DNA from: Roseomonas gilardii subsp. gilardii
GTDB lineage: Bacteria > Pseudomonadota > Alphaproteobacteria > Acetobacterales > Acetobacteraceae
Length of the DNA stretch: 64,000 nt
Direction: 5' to 3'
Assembly: GCF_023078375.1 (NCBI RefSeq)
Contig: NZ_CP095554.1
Coordinates: forward strand, 2,592,501 to 2,656,500
In this document: one piece after another, positions 27,054 to 36,772 of the stretch
Numbering within the stretch: the first letter of the stretch is position 1
How the letters are laid out: each line of letters starts with the position of its first letter
Program-made: the position numbers and the translations under genes
The notes under the pieces: generated by a model
Database searches by the model: none
Seen by the model: the letters and a program-made list of their open reading frames with translations, nothing else
Told to the model about the DNA's origin: nothing

Positions 27054-27078
27054 TACCATTCACGCGGCCGGAGGACCC

Positions 27079-29010
27079 ATGTCACGACCCAGCACGCCGC
27101 TGCTCGACCGCGTCCGCATCCCGGCGGACATGCGCAATCTCTCGGCCGAACAGCTCCGTCAGCTCGCAAACGAGCTGCGGGCGGAGACCATCGACGCGGT
27201 GAGCGGAACCGGGGGGCATCTCGGCGCCTCCCTGGGGGTGATCGAGCTGACGGTGGCCATCCATGCCGTCTTCGACACGCCGGCCGACCGGCTGATCTGG
27301 GATGTCGGCCACCAGGCCTATCCTCACAAGATTCTGACCGGACGCCGTGACCGTATCCGCACCCTGCGGCAGCCGGGGGGCCTGTCCGGCTTCACCCGGC
27401 GGTCGGAGAGCGAGTACGACCCCTTCGGCGCGGCGCATTCCTCGACCTCGATCTCCGCCGGCCTCGGCATGGCGGTGGCGCGGGACCTGAAGGGCGACAC
27501 GCGCAACGTCATCGCCGTGATCGGCGACGGCGCGATGAGCGCCGGCATGGCCTACGAGGCCATGAACAATGCCGGCGCCATGAAGTCCCGCCTGATCGTG
27601 GTGCTGAACGACAACGACATGTCGATCGCGCCGCCGGTGGGGGCGCTCTCGGCCTATCTGTCGCGCACCATCTCCTCGCGCCCCTTCCTCTCCATCCGGG
27701 ACGTGATGGGCAAGCTGGCGAAGCGCTTCCCGGCGCCGCTGGCCCGCGCCGCGGAACGGGCGGACGAATACGCGCGCGGGCTGCTGACCGGCGGCACGCT
27801 CTTCGAGGAGCTGGGCTTCTACTATGTCGGCCCGATCGACGGCCACGACCTCGACGCGCTGCTGCCGGTGCTGCGGAACCTGCGCGACGCGGATGAGGGG
27901 CAGCCGGTCCTGCTGCATGTGGTGACCAAGAAAGGCAAGGGCTACGCCCCGGCGGAATCCTCGCCCGACAAGTACCATGGCGTGCAGAAGTTCAACGTCA
28001 TCACGGGGGAGCAGCAGAAGGCTCCGCCGGGTCCGCCGGCCTATACCAAGGTCTTCGCCAACGCGCTGATCGCCGAGGCGGAGCGGGACGACCGGATCGT
28101 GGCGGTCACCGCCGCCATGCCCTCCGGCACCGGCCTCGACCTCTTCGGCAAGCGCTTCCCCCGCCGCACCTTCGACGTGGGCATCGCCGAGCAGCACGGC
28201 GTCACCTTCGCCGCCGGCATGGCGACGGAGGGCATGAAGCCCTTCTGCGTGATCTACTCGACCTTCCTGCAACGCGCCTACGACCAGGTGATGCACGACG
28301 TGGCGCTGCAGAACCTGCCGGTGCGCTTCGCCATGGACCGGGCCGGGCTGGTGGGGGCGGATGGCGCCACCCATGCGGGGTCCTTCGACATCGCCTATCT
28401 CGGCTGCCTGCCGAACATGGTGCTGATGGCCCCGGCCGATGAGGCGGAGCTGATGCACATGACCGCCACGGCGGCCGCCCATGACGCCGGGCCGATCGCC
28501 TTCCGCTATCCGCGCGGGGAGGGGACGGGGCTGGTCGCGCTGCCGCAGCGGGGGGAGGTCCTGCCCATCGGCAAGGGCCGCATCCTGCGAGAAGGGACGG
28601 CCGTCGCACTGCTCTCCTACGGCACGCGGCTCGCGGAATGCCTGAAGGCGGCGGACGAGCTGGCGGCGCAGGGGCTTTCCTGCACCGTGGCCGATGCGCG
28701 CTTCGCCAAGCCGCTCGACACGGCGCTGGTGGAGCAGCTCGCGCGCCACCACGGCGTGCTGGTGACGATCGAGGAAGGCTCGGTCGGCGGCTTCGGCAGC
28801 TTCGTGGCGCAGCATCTCGCCTGGAAGGGGCTGCTGGATGGCGGATTGCGCTTCCGGCCGATGGTACTGCCCGACCGCTACATCGATCACAACAACCCGC
28901 GGAAGCAGTATGACGAGGCCGCGCTGAACGCCGCCCATGTGGTGGCGACGGTCCAGGCGGCGCTGGGCTCCGGTGCGGGGGGCGCGGCACTGGCGCCCGC
29001 CCGGGCGTGA
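27079..29010 (+). CDS. dxs: 1-deoxy-D-xylulose-5-phosphate synthase
   Basis: This thiamine-diphosphate enzyme (643 aa) joins pyruvate and glyceraldehyde 3-phosphate in the first step of the MEP isoprenoid pathway. The N-terminal half has [34 protein letters not shown] and the ThDP motif [18 protein letters not shown]. The middle domain has [17 protein letters not shown], with the catalytic Glu, and [18 protein letters not shown]. The C-terminal domain has [15 protein letters not shown] at 27079 with GGAGG upstream. The stop overlaps the tlyA start (GTGA). Confidence 0.98.
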   Translation: MSRPSTPLLDRVRIPADMRNLSAEQLRQLANELRAETIDAVSGTGGHLGASLGVIELTVAIHAVFDTPADRLIWDVGHQAYPHKILTGRRDRIRTLRQPGGLSGFTRRSESEYDPFGAAHSSTSISAGLGMAVARDLKGDTRNVIAVIGDGAMSAGMAYEAMNNAGAMKSRLIVVLNDNDMSIAPPVGALSAYLSRTISSRPFLSIRDVMGKLAKRFPAPLARAAERADEYARGLLTGGTLFEELGFYYVGPIDGHDLDALLPVLRNLRDADEGQPVLLHVVTKKGKGYAPAESSPDKYHGVQKFNVITGEQQKAPPGPPAYTKVFANALIAEAERDDRIVAVTAAMPSGTGLDLFGKRFPRRTFDVGIAEQHGVTFAAGMATEGMKPFCVIYSTFLQRAYDQVMHDVALQNLPVRFAMDRAGLVGADGATHAGSFDIAYLGCLPNMVLMAPADEAELMHMTATAAAHDAGPIAFRYPRGEGTGLVALPQRGEVLPIGKGRILREGTAVALLSYGTRLAECLKAADELAAQGLSCTVADARFAKPLDTALVEQLARHHGVLVTIEEGSVGGFGSFVAQHLAWKGLLDGGLRFRPMVLPDRYIDHNNPRKQYDEAALNAAHVVATVQAALGSGAGGAALAPARA

Positions 29011-29819
29011 AGGCGGATCGGAAGGCGGAGCCCGGGGCGGATGCCCCGCGCGCCCCTTCCGGCCCCCCCACGGGGGGGAAGGTCCGCGCCGATCAGGCCC
29101 TGGTGGACCGTGGCCTGGCCGAAAGCCGCACCCGTGCCCAGGCGCTGATCCTGGCCGGCAAGGTCTTTTCCGGCGAGGCGCGGGTGGACAAGCCGGGGCA
29201 GCCGGTGAAGCCGGACATGCCGCTCCAGGTGCGGGGGCAGGAGCATCCCTGGGTCTCGCGGGGCGGCGTCAAGCTGGCCCATGCCCTGGGGCATTTCGGC
29301 CTGACGCCCGACGGGCGCACCTGCATCGATGTCGGCGCCTCCACCGGCGGCTTCACCGACGTGCTCCTGAAGCACGGGGCGACGAAGGTCTATGCCGTGG
29401 ATGTCGGCCACGGCCAGCTCGCCTGGAGCCTGCGCCAGGACCCGCGTGTGGTGGTGATGGAGCGGACCAACGCCCGCTACCTCGACACCACCCATGTCCC
29501 GGAGCCTCTGGATGCGGTGGTCTGCGACGCCTCCTTCATCGGGCTGCGCACCGTCCTGCCGGCGGCGCTCGGCCTCGCGGCGCCGGGCGCCTGGGCTGCC
29601 GCGCTGATCAAGCCGCAGTTCGAGGCGGGGCCGGATGCCGTGGGCAAGGGCGGCGTGGTGCGCGACCCGAACGTGCATCGCAGGGTCTGCGGCATGATCC
29701 GGGACTGGTGGGCGGGGCTGGAGGGCTGGTCGGTCCTCGGGGTGACGGAAAGTCCGATCACGGGCCCCGAAGGGAACAAGGAATTCCTGATCGCCGCCCG
29801 GCGGAACGGGAAGTCCTGA
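29007..29819 (+). CDS. tlyA: TlyA-family rRNA 2'-O-methyltransferase
   Basis: This 270-aa TlyA-type protein uses SAM to methylate cytidine 2'-OH groups in rRNA; some homologues are described as hemolysins. The N-terminal S4 RNA-binding domain ([28 protein letters not shown]) is followed by the methyltransferase fold with [18 protein letters not shown] (SAM loop), [24 protein letters not shown] and IKPQFEAG. Start GTG at 29007 overlaps dxs. The extreme N-terminus is Pro/Gly-rich and variable. This position after dxs is common in alphaproteobacteria. Confidence 0.93.
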   Translation: MKADRKAEPGADAPRAPSGPPTGGKVRADQALVDRGLAESRTRAQALILAGKVFSGEARVDKPGQPVKPDMPLQVRGQEHPWVSRGGVKLAHALGHFGLTPDGRTCIDVGASTGGFTDVLLKHGATKVYAVDVGHGQLAWSLRQDPRVVVMERTNARYLDTTHVPEPLDAVVCDASFIGLRTVLPAALGLAAPGAWAAALIKPQFEAGPDAVGKGGVVRDPNVHRRVCGMIRDWWAGLEGWSVLGVTESPITGPEGNKEFLIAARRNGKS

Positions 29820-29873
29820 CACCGTCCGCCATCGTGGGGCATCCAGGTGGGGAAGGGCGCTGCCTTCCGCGTA

Positions 29874-30062
29874 TCAGGCGGGGGTACCGGCGGAAATGGC
29901 TGGGGTGGCGGTCATGGCGTGGCCGCCACTGCCTGCGGAAGTCACCTGGGCACGGAGCTGGGCAAGAAGATTCCAGACGCGATCCGGATCCATTTTGATC
30001 TCGGGATCGTTAATGAGACGATCCAACTCCTCGAGTGCGTTCTCGAGCTCGCTATCGGTCAT
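29874..30062 (-). CDS. Small conserved-looking protein of unknown function (62 aa)
   Basis: I do not recognise a family. The ATG at 30062 has a good ribosome site (GGGGAAGG) and starts MTDSELENALEELDRLINDPEIK, an acidic amphipathic helix, followed by MDPDRVWNLLAQLRAQV. The tail is low-complexity Ala/Thr/Gly. The helical part (residues 1-40) looks like a real folded segment with heptad-like Leu/Ile spacing. It is convergent with tlyA (54 bases between ends). The leader RNA contains a strong nested hairpin (30091-30123). Coding potential is supported by the ribosome site and by a codon pattern like the neighbours. Confidence 0.6.
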   Translation of the reverse strand: MTDSELENALEELDRLINDPEIKMDPDRVWNLLAQLRAQVTSAGSGGHAMTATPAISAGTPA

Positions 30063-30090
30063 CCGACCTTCCCCGAATTTTGCACTGCAA

Positions 30091-30123
30091 CAGGCCAAGA
30101 ATGCCCCTCGGGGCAACGGCCTG
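30091..30123 (-). promoter_or_regulatory. Nested hairpin in the leader of the 62-aa gene
   Basis: Outer arms CAGGCC (30091-30096) and GGCCTG (30118-30123) enclose a perfect inner TGCCCC-TC-GGGGCA stem (30102-30115). It lies 29 bases before the start of the 62-aa gene, in a locally AT-rich leader. It may control translation or stability. The rest of 30124-30314 shows no clear gene. Confidence 0.4.
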
Positions 30124-30314
30124 CAACAATAACATTCATAAAGTCTCAAGGTTTTCCGGATCAGGGCGCGCCGGAGATCAACCGCACGATTCAACCGATG
30201 GTAGCAAAGCCGGATTCCGGCCCTGCGGGTGGGAGGGATGGCGGAAGCGCAACTCGCCGCAGGGAGTCGAGTCGGGCGGCGCCATGCCGAACATCTCCAT
30301 CCGGGAGGCGCAGC

Positions 30315-31379
30315 TCACCGTGACCACATGGCGCGCCAGGGGGTGGTGAGGAAGCGGCGGACCGCCCCCTCCAGCTCCAGGCTTTCGCGCAGGCTGCGCC
30401 ATTCCGTCCGGTTCAGATCCTCCAGGAACATGGCGATGATCCCGGGGCGTGTGCCGCTGAACCGGGAAGCGGCCAGGGCGGCACGGCGGCAGACCGCGGC
30501 GGCGATGCCGTTCTCCCGCCCGGAACGCGCGGCGAGCACGAGGATGCTGTCGCCGCCGGGGTTCCCGGCCATGGCCAGATGCGTGTCGGGGCCGAACTGG
30601 GCCCGCAGCGCCGCCGGCAGCCCGGCCTGCGCCCCGGCGATCAACAGCGGGTCAAGCTTCAGTACCGCCGCCTGATCGGCATCATGCCGCTTGCGGGAGG
30701 ACAGGAGGGCTGTGATCCGGCGATGCAGCTCGGCGACATGCTCCGGCTCCTGGATGCCGTCCGGCAGCGTCACCTTGAGCACGTAGCGGCCCGGATGCGC
30801 CGAGAGCCAGGTGTGCAGGTCGGGATTCACCCGGTCCACCAGGGTGCACCAGCCGCTGTGGTGCAGGGGGCGCCCCTCATCGGCCAGGGCCGTCTCGCAG
30901 ACGATCTCCGCCTCGGCCTCGTCCCGCCGGATCAGCAGGTCGTGCGGGGTGCCGTCGATCAGCCCGGCGTGATGCACGGTGAAGCCGCGCGAGCGTTGCA
31001 GGCTCGCCACCCGCAGCATGTGGAACAGGGGGATGAGGTTGGCCTGTCCGGTCAGCCCGGCGGCCAGCAGGTGGCGCAGCCGGTCGCGCGGCTCCGGCGG
31101 CAGAGTGGCGGCCAGTTCCACCGCCTCCCGCGCGAAATCCAGCGCCCGCGCCTCGGTGGCCTCGCTGCCCGGCCGGCCCAGGCTGGCCTGGGCCTCGCCG
31201 CCGAAGATGCGGGCCAAAGCGAGTTCGAGGGCATGGCGCTGTTGCAGGGCACGGGCGCTGAAGGAACGGCGGCGGGCGGCCTCGCTGATGTCGGAGAGGC
31301 GCTGCAGCCAGGCCTCCTCGCCGGCGAGATCGAGAAAGGCGTCCTTGATGGCGTGATGAGACCCTGCCGCATACGCCAT
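30315..31379 (-). CDS. Uncharacterised protein (354 aa)
   Basis: No family is recognised. The protein is soluble, without signal peptide or membrane helix, and mainly helical in the first half (Arg/Leu/Ala-rich). The middle (DLLIRRDEAEAEIVCETALADEG, then LVDRVNPDLHTWLSAHPGRYVLKVTLPDG) has an Asp...Glu...Lys arrangement that could fit a nuclease-like fold, but that is speculation. The ATG at 31379 has GGAGGG nine bases upstream. A TTG nine bases earlier is the longest start. It is last in the minus-strand run fabI-aroC-this gene, 79 bases after aroC, with a small terminator-like hairpin between. Confidence 0.75.
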   Translation of the reverse strand: MAYAAGSHHAIKDAFLDLAGEEAWLQRLSDISEAARRRSFSARALQQRHALELALARIFGGEAQASLGRPGSEATEARALDFAREAVELAATLPPEPRDRLRHLLAAGLTGQANLIPLFHMLRVASLQRSRGFTVHHAGLIDGTPHDLLIRRDEAEAEIVCETALADEGRPLHHSGWCTLVDRVNPDLHTWLSAHPGRYVLKVTLPDGIQEPEHVAELHRRITALLSSRKRHDADQAAVLKLDPLLIAGAQAGLPAALRAQFGPDTHLAMAGNPGGDSILVLAARSGRENGIAAAVCRRAALAASRFSGTRPGIIAMFLEDLNRTEWRSLRESLELEGAVRRFLTTPWRAMWSR

Positions 31380-31413
31380 ACGGACCAACCCTCCGAAACC
31401 GTGCCGCCGCTAA

Positions 31414-31430
31414 ATCCCGAGTTTCGGGAT
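31414..31430 (-). terminator. Terminator-like hairpin after aroC
   Basis: A perfect 7-bp stem ATCCCGA/TCGGGAT with a 3-base loop, followed on the minus strand by TTTAG, lies 28 bases after the aroC stop. It is weak as a terminator and may only reduce read-through into the 354-aa gene. Confidence 0.4.
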
Positions 31431-31458
31431 CGGTCAATCAAACGTCTTCGTGAGGCAT

Positions 31459-32565
31459 TCAGTTGCGCGGCAGGCGGGCGCGGCTGGGGGCATCCGGGTT
31501 CTGCGCGCGGTGGCGCAGCAGGTGGTCGGCCAGCACGCAGGCCACCATGGCCTCGCCCACCGGCACGGCGCGGATGCCGACACAGGGGTCGTGGCGGCCC
31601 TTGGTGACCAGCTCCACATCCTGGCCGAAACGGTCCACTGCCCGGCGCGGCTGCAGGATGGAGGATGTGGGCTTCACCGCGAAACGGGCCACGACGGGCT
31701 GCCCGGTGGAGATGCCGCCCAGGATGCCGCCGGCATGGTTGGCGGAGAAGAGCACCTCGCCCTCCGCGCCCATGCGCATCTCGTCCGCGTTCTCCTCGCC
31801 GGACAGGGCGGCCGCGGCGAAGCCCTCGCCGATCTCGACGCCCTTCACCGCGTTGATGCTCATCAGCGCGGCGGCGAGGTCGGAATCGAGCTTGCCGTAG
31901 AGCGGCGCGCCCAGGCCGGGCGGCACGCCCTCCGCCACCACCTCGATGACGGCGCCGATGCTGCTGCCCGCCTTGCGGATCGCCATCAGCCGCTCCTCCC
32001 ACCGCGCGGCGGCGGAGGCGTCAGGGCAGAAGAGGGCGTTGCGCTCCACCTCGGCCCAGCTCCAGGAGGAACGGTCCACCCTGTCGCTGCCCAGTGCCAC
32101 CATGGCGCCCCGGATGCGGATCTCCGGCCCCAGCACCTTGCGCGCCACCGCCCCGGCCGCGACCCGCATCGCGGTCTCCCGCGCCGAGGACCGGCCGCCG
32201 CCGCGATAATCGCGCACCCCGTATTTCAGGTGGTAAGCGAGGTCGGCATGGCCCGGGCGGAAGCGGTCGGCGATCTCCCCATAGTCGCGGGAACGCTGGT
32301 CCTGGTTGGCGATCTCCAGCGCGATCGGGGTGCCGGTGGTCAGGCCCTCGAAGGTGCCGGACAGGATGCGGACCTCGTCCGGCTCCTGCCGCTGGGTCAC
32401 GAGCTTCGACTGGCCGGGGCGGCGCTTGTCGAGATAGGGCTGGATATCCGCCTCGGTGAGCGGGAGGCCGGGCGGGCAGCCATCCACGACGCAGCCGATG
32501 GCGGGGCCGTGGCTCTCCCCCCAGGTGGTCACGCGGAACAGGTGGCCGAAGCTGTTATGCGACAT
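31459..32565 (-). CDS. aroC: Chorismate synthase
   Basis: This enzyme turns 5-enolpyruvylshikimate 3-phosphate into chorismate with reduced FMN, the last step of the shikimate pathway. The 368-aa protein carries the family signatures: N-terminal [19 protein letters not shown], middle [25 protein letters not shown] and later [37 protein letters not shown] closes the active site. ATG at 32565. It starts 35 bases after fabI on the same strand. Confidence 0.97.
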   Translation of the reverse strand: MSHNSFGHLFRVTTWGESHGPAIGCVVDGCPPGLPLTEADIQPYLDKRRPGQSKLVTQRQEPDEVRILSGTFEGLTTGTPIALEIANQDQRSRDYGEIADRFRPGHADLAYHLKYGVRDYRGGGRSSARETAMRVAAGAVARKVLGPEIRIRGAMVALGSDRVDRSSWSWAEVERNALFCPDASAAARWEERLMAIRKAGSSIGAVIEVVAEGVPPGLGAPLYGKLDSDLAAALMSINAVKGVEIGEGFAAAALSGEENADEMRMGAEGEVLFSANHAGGILGGISTGQPVVARFAVKPTSSILQPRRAVDRFGQDVELVTKGRHDPCVGIRAVPVGEAMVACVLADHLLRHRAQNPDAPSRARLPRN

Positions 32566-32600
32566 GGGGGAGGGGGCCTGGGCTTCGGGGGGAGGGGCGC

Positions 32601-33443
32601 TCAGCCCTTCTCCACCGTGATGTCGGGGGCGTCGGGATTCTTCATGCCGACGGTGTGATAGCCGCAATCCACGTGGTGGACCTCGCCGGTCACGCCGGTC
32701 GAGAGGCCGGACAGGAAGTAGAGGCCGGAATTGCCCACTTCCTCCAGCCCGACATTGCGGCGCATCGGCGCGTTGTACTGGTTCCACTTCAGGATGTAGC
32801 GGAAGTCGCCGATGCCGGAGGCGGCGAGCGTCTTGATCGGCCCGGCGCTGATCGCGTTCACCCGGATGCCGCGGTCGCCCAGGTCGGCGGCCATGTAGCG
32901 CACCGAGGCCTCCAGCGCCGCCTTGGCCACGCCCATGACGTTGTAGTGAGGCATCACCCGCTCGGCGCCCAGATAGGTGAGCGTCAGCAGCGAGCCGCCA
33001 TCGTTCATCATCGCGGCCGCGTGCTTCGCGACGGAGACGAAGGAGAAGCAGGAGATGTCCATCGCCTGCAGGAAGGCCTCGCGCGGCGTGTCGAGATAGC
33101 GCCCGCGGAGGTACTCCTTGTTGGCGAAGCCGATGGCATGGACCAAAAAGTCCAGCTTGCCCCAGCGCTCCCCGAGTGTCTGGAACACCGCCTCCACCGA
33201 GGCGTCATCGGTCACGTCGCAGGGCATCACCAGCTCGCTGCCGACGCTGGTGGCCAGGGGGCGGACGCGCTTCTCCAGCGCCTCCCCCTGATAGGTGAAG
33301 GCCAGTTCGCCGCCCTGGGCCGCCACCGAGCGGGCGATGGCCCAGGCGATGGATCGGTCGTTGGCGACACCCATGACGAGGCCGCGCTTGCCCGCCATCA
33401 GGTTGCCCGTCGGAATCTTGTGTTCTTGCGCGCTGTCGGTCAT
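32601..33443 (-). CDS. fabI: Enoyl-ACP reductase (NADH), FabI type
   Basis: This 280-aa enzyme reduces the trans-2-enoyl-ACP double bond in fatty acid elongation. FabI features are clear: [19 protein letters not shown] (the FabI nucleotide-binding motif), [12 protein letters not shown], and the catalytic Tyr-x6-Lys in [13 protein letters not shown], followed by [18 protein letters not shown], the substrate-binding loop. ATG at 33443 (MTDSAQ) is chosen; upstream in-frame starts add atypical residues. It diverges from pdxH, with 102 bases between the starts that must hold both promoters. Confidence 0.96.
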   Translation of the reverse strand: MTDSAQEHKIPTGNLMAGKRGLVMGVANDRSIAWAIARSVAAQGGELAFTYQGEALEKRVRPLATSVGSELVMPCDVTDDASVEAVFQTLGERWGKLDFLVHAIGFANKEYLRGRYLDTPREAFLQAMDISCFSFVSVAKHAAAMMNDGGSLLTLTYLGAERVMPHYNVMGVAKAALEASVRYMAADLGDRGIRVNAISAGPIKTLAASGIGDFRYILKWNQYNAPMRRNVGLEEVGNSGLYFLSGLSTGVTGEVHHVDCGYHTVGMKNPDAPDITVEKG

Positions 33444-33545
33444 GCGGTGTGGTCCCGAGGCACCGGTCATGCGACCGGCCGTGATGTTGCGGCGGGGCCG
33501 GAGGGGTGGCACATGCCTTCCGACCCGGCAAGAGGGGAAGGGATC

Positions 33546-34160
33546 ATGAACGCCACCCTGGACGCCAATACGGACTTCACCCGGAGCACCGATCCGGTCG
33601 CGCTCTTCAGCGAATGGATGCGCGCGGCCGAGGCCAGCGAGCCGAACGACCCGAACGCCATGTGCCTCGCCACGGTGGGGGCGGATGGCCGCCCCGCCGC
33701 CCGGATCGTGCTGCTGAAAAGCGTGGATGCGGGGGGATTCATGTTCCACTCGCACTACACGGGCCGGAAGGGGCGGGAACTCGAGGCCCATCCCTGGGCA
33801 GCCCTCTGCTTCCACTGGAAGACGCTGCACCGGCAGGTGCGCGTGGAGGGCCGCGTCGAGCGCGCCACCCCGGCGGAATCCGACGCCTACTATGCCTCCC
33901 GCGCCCGGATCTCACGCCTCGGCGCCTGGGCCTCGCGCCAGTCGGAGCCGCTGGCCGACCGGGCCGAGCTGGAGGCGCGGCTGCGGGAGGTGGAGCAGCG
34001 CTTCCCCGGCGAGGATGTGCCGCGCCCCGGGCACTGGGGCGGCTTCCGCCTGGTGCCCGACCGCATCGAGTTCTGGCAGGACGCACCCTATCGCCTGCAT
34101 GACCGGGTGCTCTTCACCCGGGACGGCGAGGGCTGGGGACGCCAGCGCCTCTACCCGTGA
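33546..34160 (+). CDS. pdxH: Pyridoxamine/pyridoxine 5'-phosphate oxidase
   Basis: This FMN enzyme (204 aa) makes pyridoxal 5'-phosphate. The family sequence is evident: NAMCLATVGADGRPAARIVLLKSVDAGGFMFHSHYTGRKGRELEAHPWAALCFHW, then RQVRVEGRVERA, SDAYYASR and the C-terminal PRPGHWGGFRLVPDRIEFWQ...RLHDRVLFTR. ATG at 33546 has AGAGGGGAAGGG upstream. An ATG 33 bases earlier is possible. Its stop overlaps the GTG start of the kinase-like gene (GTGA), so the two are coupled. Confidence 0.96.
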   Translation: MNATLDANTDFTRSTDPVALFSEWMRAAEASEPNDPNAMCLATVGADGRPAARIVLLKSVDAGGFMFHSHYTGRKGRELEAHPWAALCFHWKTLHRQVRVEGRVERATPAESDAYYASRARISRLGAWASRQSEPLADRAELEARLREVEQRFPGEDVPRPGHWGGFRLVPDRIEFWQDAPYRLHDRVLFTRDGEGWGRQRLYP

Positions 34161-35646
34161 GCCTTCCGGAGACGCAGCGCGAGACGGGCGCCCTGCTGGC
34201 GCGCCTGACCGGGGCGTCCGCGCCGCTGGAAACCCATATCTCCGCCATCTATGTCGGCGTGGACCGCACGCTGAAGCTGAAGAAGGCGGTGGCGCTGAGC
34301 TTCCTCGACTTCACCACCCTGGCGGCGCGGGAACGCTTCTGCCGGCGGGAACTGGAGATCAACGCCCCGGCCGCGCCCGGCATCTACCGCGCCGTCCATC
34401 CCGTGATCCGCGGCGCCGATGGGTCGCTCCACCTGGATGGAGAAGGAGAGGTGGTGGACTGGGTGCTGGAGATGGCGACCCTGCCCGCCGACGGCTTCCT
34501 GAACCTGATCGCGGCGCGCCACGGCGTGGACGGCGCGCTGGCGGACGCACTGGGCGACACGGTGGCGGCGCTGCACGCCGCGCAGCCCGTGGTCGAGGGG
34601 CTGGATTCGGAGGCGGAGATGCAGCGCGTCCTCGCGGGCGCCATCGAATCCTGCCGCCTGGCCAGCCTGCCGATGCCGGAGGTGGAGCGGCTGGCCGCCG
34701 ATCTCGGGGCGGGTTTCGCGGCGCGGCGGGGGCTGCTCAATGCCCGCGCCGCCGCCGGTTATGTGCGGCGCTGCCATGGCGACCTGCATCTCGGCAACCT
34801 CGTGCTCTGGCCCAGCGGGCCCTGGGAAGGCCCGTGGCCTTCGACGCGCTGGAATTCGACGAGGCGCTGGCCACGGTGGACACGGGCTACGACCTCGCCT
34901 TCCTGCTGATGGACCTGGACCGGCGCGCCGACCGGACGGCCGCCAACCGGACCCTCTCCCGCTATCTCGGCCGCACCGGGGATACCGGGCTGCTCGGCGG
35001 GCTGGCGCCCTGGCTCGCCTTGCGCGCCATGGTCCGCTCCTATTGCGAGGTCCTGGCCGGCACGGACGGGATGCCCTACCTCCGCGCGGCGCAGCGCTAT
35101 CTGGAACCCGTCCCGCCCGTCCTGCTGGCCGTCGGCGGGCTGCCGGGCACCGGCAAGACCTGGCTGGCCCGTGCCCTGGCGCCGGGGATCGGCGTGGCCC
35201 CCGGCGCGCTGGTGCTGCGCAGCGATGAGATCCGCAAGCGCCTCGCCGGAGTGGAGCCGGAAACCCGCCTGCCGCCCGAAGCCTATACCCCGGCGCGCAA
35301 GGCGGAGACCTATGCCGCCTTCCTGCGGGAGGCGCGCGAGGCCCTGTCCGGCCGCCATTCGGTGATCGCCGACGCCACCTTCCTCGACCCGGCGCAGCGC
35401 GCGGGAATCGAGGCCGTGGCGCGGGAAGCCGGCTGCCCCTTCCTGGGCCTCTGGCTGGAGGCGCCGGTCGAGGTGCTACGGAGCCGGATCGCCGGGCGGC
35501 GCCACGATGCCTCGGACGCCGACCTCGCCGTGCTGGAGGCCAGCGCGCGCCTCGATCCCGGCTCGCTCACCTGGGAAAGGGTGCGGGCGGATGGCGATCC
35601 GGTCGCGGCGGCCAGGACCCTTCTGGAGCGGCCGCGGCCCTTCTGA
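34157..35646 (+). CDS. Phosphotransferase-P-loop kinase fusion protein (frameshifted in this sequence)
   Basis: The protein belongs to the family with an N-terminal aminoglycoside-phosphotransferase-like kinase domain (THISAIYVGVDRTLKLKKAV, catalytic loop CHGDLHLGNLVLW) and a C-terminal P-loop ATPase (Walker A GGLPGTGKTWLA, then VIADATFLDPAQR). Its substrate is not known. The first frame ends its sense near 34820 and the match continues from PVAFDALEFDEALATVDTGYDLAFLLMDLD in another frame. Adding one base near GGGAAGG (34824-34830) restores one protein of about 496 aa. Given similar one-base losses elsewhere in the window, a sequence error is likely. GTG start overlaps the pdxH stop. Confidence 0.78.
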
Positions 35647-35668
35647 GCGACTGCCCTGAGCGACTGCC
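35643..35668 (+). repeat. 13-bp tandem duplication over a stop codon
   Basis: CTGAGCGACTGCC occurs twice directly in tandem (35643-35655 and 35656-35668). The first copy contains the TGA stop of the kinase-like gene. It looks like a replication-slippage duplication. Confidence 0.85.
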
Positions 35669-35718
35669 GGTTGCATCCACGCCCCGCTTCGTGATGGCAT
35701 CCCGCTCGCGCGACTTGC

Positions 35719-35738
35719 CCCGCCGCCTCCGCGGCGGG
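35719..35738 (+). terminator. GC-rich hairpin after the kinase-like gene
   Basis: An 8-bp perfect stem CCCGCCGC/GCGGCGGG with loop CTCC lies 73 bases after the stop. There is no T-run. It may act as a weak terminator before the universal stress protein gene. Confidence 0.35.
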
Positions 35739-35834
35739 ACAATCCGGGCCGAGGCCCACCCTCCGGTCAGCGCGGCGCTTCGGGGAGGAACCCTGGACCC
35801 GCCGCGTGGCACCGGGCCTATAGGAAGCAGTTCC

Positions 35835-36710
35835 ATGGCTTACCGCCGAATCCTTCTCCCCCTGACCGGTACGGCCGCCGGAGAAGCCGCCCTCCAGACG
35901 GCGCTGATGATGGCGCGGATCTGGCACAGCCACGTCCATTGCCTGCATGTCCGCGTCGATGCGCGCGACGTCGCGCCGCTGGCCGGGGAGGGGCTCTCCG
36001 GGGCGATGATCGAGGAGATGATGGCCGCCACCGAGCGCGAGAGCGGCGACCGCGCCCATCGCGTGCGCGCCCTCTTCGACCGCTTCGTGGCGAGCAAGGA
36101 CGTCCAGATCGCCACCAACGCCGCCACCGCCAACAAGGCGAACGCGGCCACCCTGTCCTTCGAGAGCGTGGCGGGGCGGGAGGAGGACCTCGTCGCCCAG
36201 CAGTCGCGCCTCTACGACCTGGCGGTCGTGCCGCATCCGGAGGCGGGCGAGGACGTCTCCTCCTCCGACGCGCTGCATGCCGTGCTCTTCGACAGCGGCC
36301 GGCCCGTGCTGATCGCGCCGCGCCTGCCGCCCGAGACCATCGGCACGCGGGTCTGCTGCGCCTGGAACGGCACGGCGGAAAGCGCCGCCGCCATCGCCGC
36401 CGCGCTGCCCTGGCTGCACCATGCCTCGGCGGTGCAGGTCCTCTATGCCACCGGCTACCAGCGCCGCGGGCCGTCGGTGGACGGGATCCTCTCCTATCTC
36501 CGCTGGCACGGCATCGAGGCCGAGGCCAAGGAGTTCCAGCCGGTGAGCAAGGATATCGGCGCCGGGCTCCTGTCCGCCGCCAAGGATTTCGGCTCCGACC
36601 TGCTCTGCATGGGCGCCTACAGCCATTCCCGGCTGCGGCAGCTCATCCTGGGCGGCGTGACGCGGCATGTGCTGGAGCACGCGGACATCCCTGTCCTGAT
36701 GTGCCGCTGA
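35835..36710 (+). CDS. Universal stress protein (UspA family, two domains)
   Basis: This 291-aa protein has two Usp domains in tandem. The first (RRILLPLTGTAAGEAALQTALMMA) lacks a clear ATP motif. The second (RVCCAWNGTAESAAAIAAALPWL) ends with CMGAYSHSRLRQLILGGVTRHVL, close to the G-x2-G-x9-G-S/T nucleotide-binding signature. Such proteins are made under starvation or oxidative stress; their exact activity is usually unknown. ATG at 35835. It stands alone between hairpins, so it is probably a single-gene transcript. Confidence 0.88.
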   Translation: MAYRRILLPLTGTAAGEAALQTALMMARIWHSHVHCLHVRVDARDVAPLAGEGLSGAMIEEMMAATERESGDRAHRVRALFDRFVASKDVQIATNAATANKANAATLSFESVAGREEDLVAQQSRLYDLAVVPHPEAGEDVSSSDALHAVLFDSGRPVLIAPRLPPETIGTRVCCAWNGTAESAAAIAAALPWLHHASAVQVLYATGYQRRGPSVDGILSYLRWHGIEAEAKEFQPVSKDIGAGLLSAAKDFGSDLLCMGAYSHSRLRQLILGGVTRHVLEHADIPVLMCR

Positions 36711-36716
36711 GGCTTC

Positions 36717-36741
36717 GCGGGGAGGCGCCATGCCTCCCCGC
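36717..36741. terminator. Strong hairpin between convergent genes
   Basis: A perfect 10-bp stem GCGGGGAGGC/GCCTCCCCGC with a 5-base loop begins six bases after the Usp stop and lies 31 bases past the end of the convergent peptide-binding-protein gene. It has no long T-run, but the position suits a shared terminator. Confidence 0.5.
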
Positions 36742-36772
36742 CGTCCTGTCAGTCCGCGCCTCAGTCCCCCCG

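Noticed and set aside
31422-31437. A RutR-operator-like half site near aroC (GATCGGTCAA)
   Set aside because: Only the right half matches. The left half does not, and the sequence is part of a terminator-like hairpin.
35806-35822. A sigma-54-like TGGCAC before the universal stress protein gene
   Set aside because: The -24 half is present but the -12 TTGC is missing at the right spacing.
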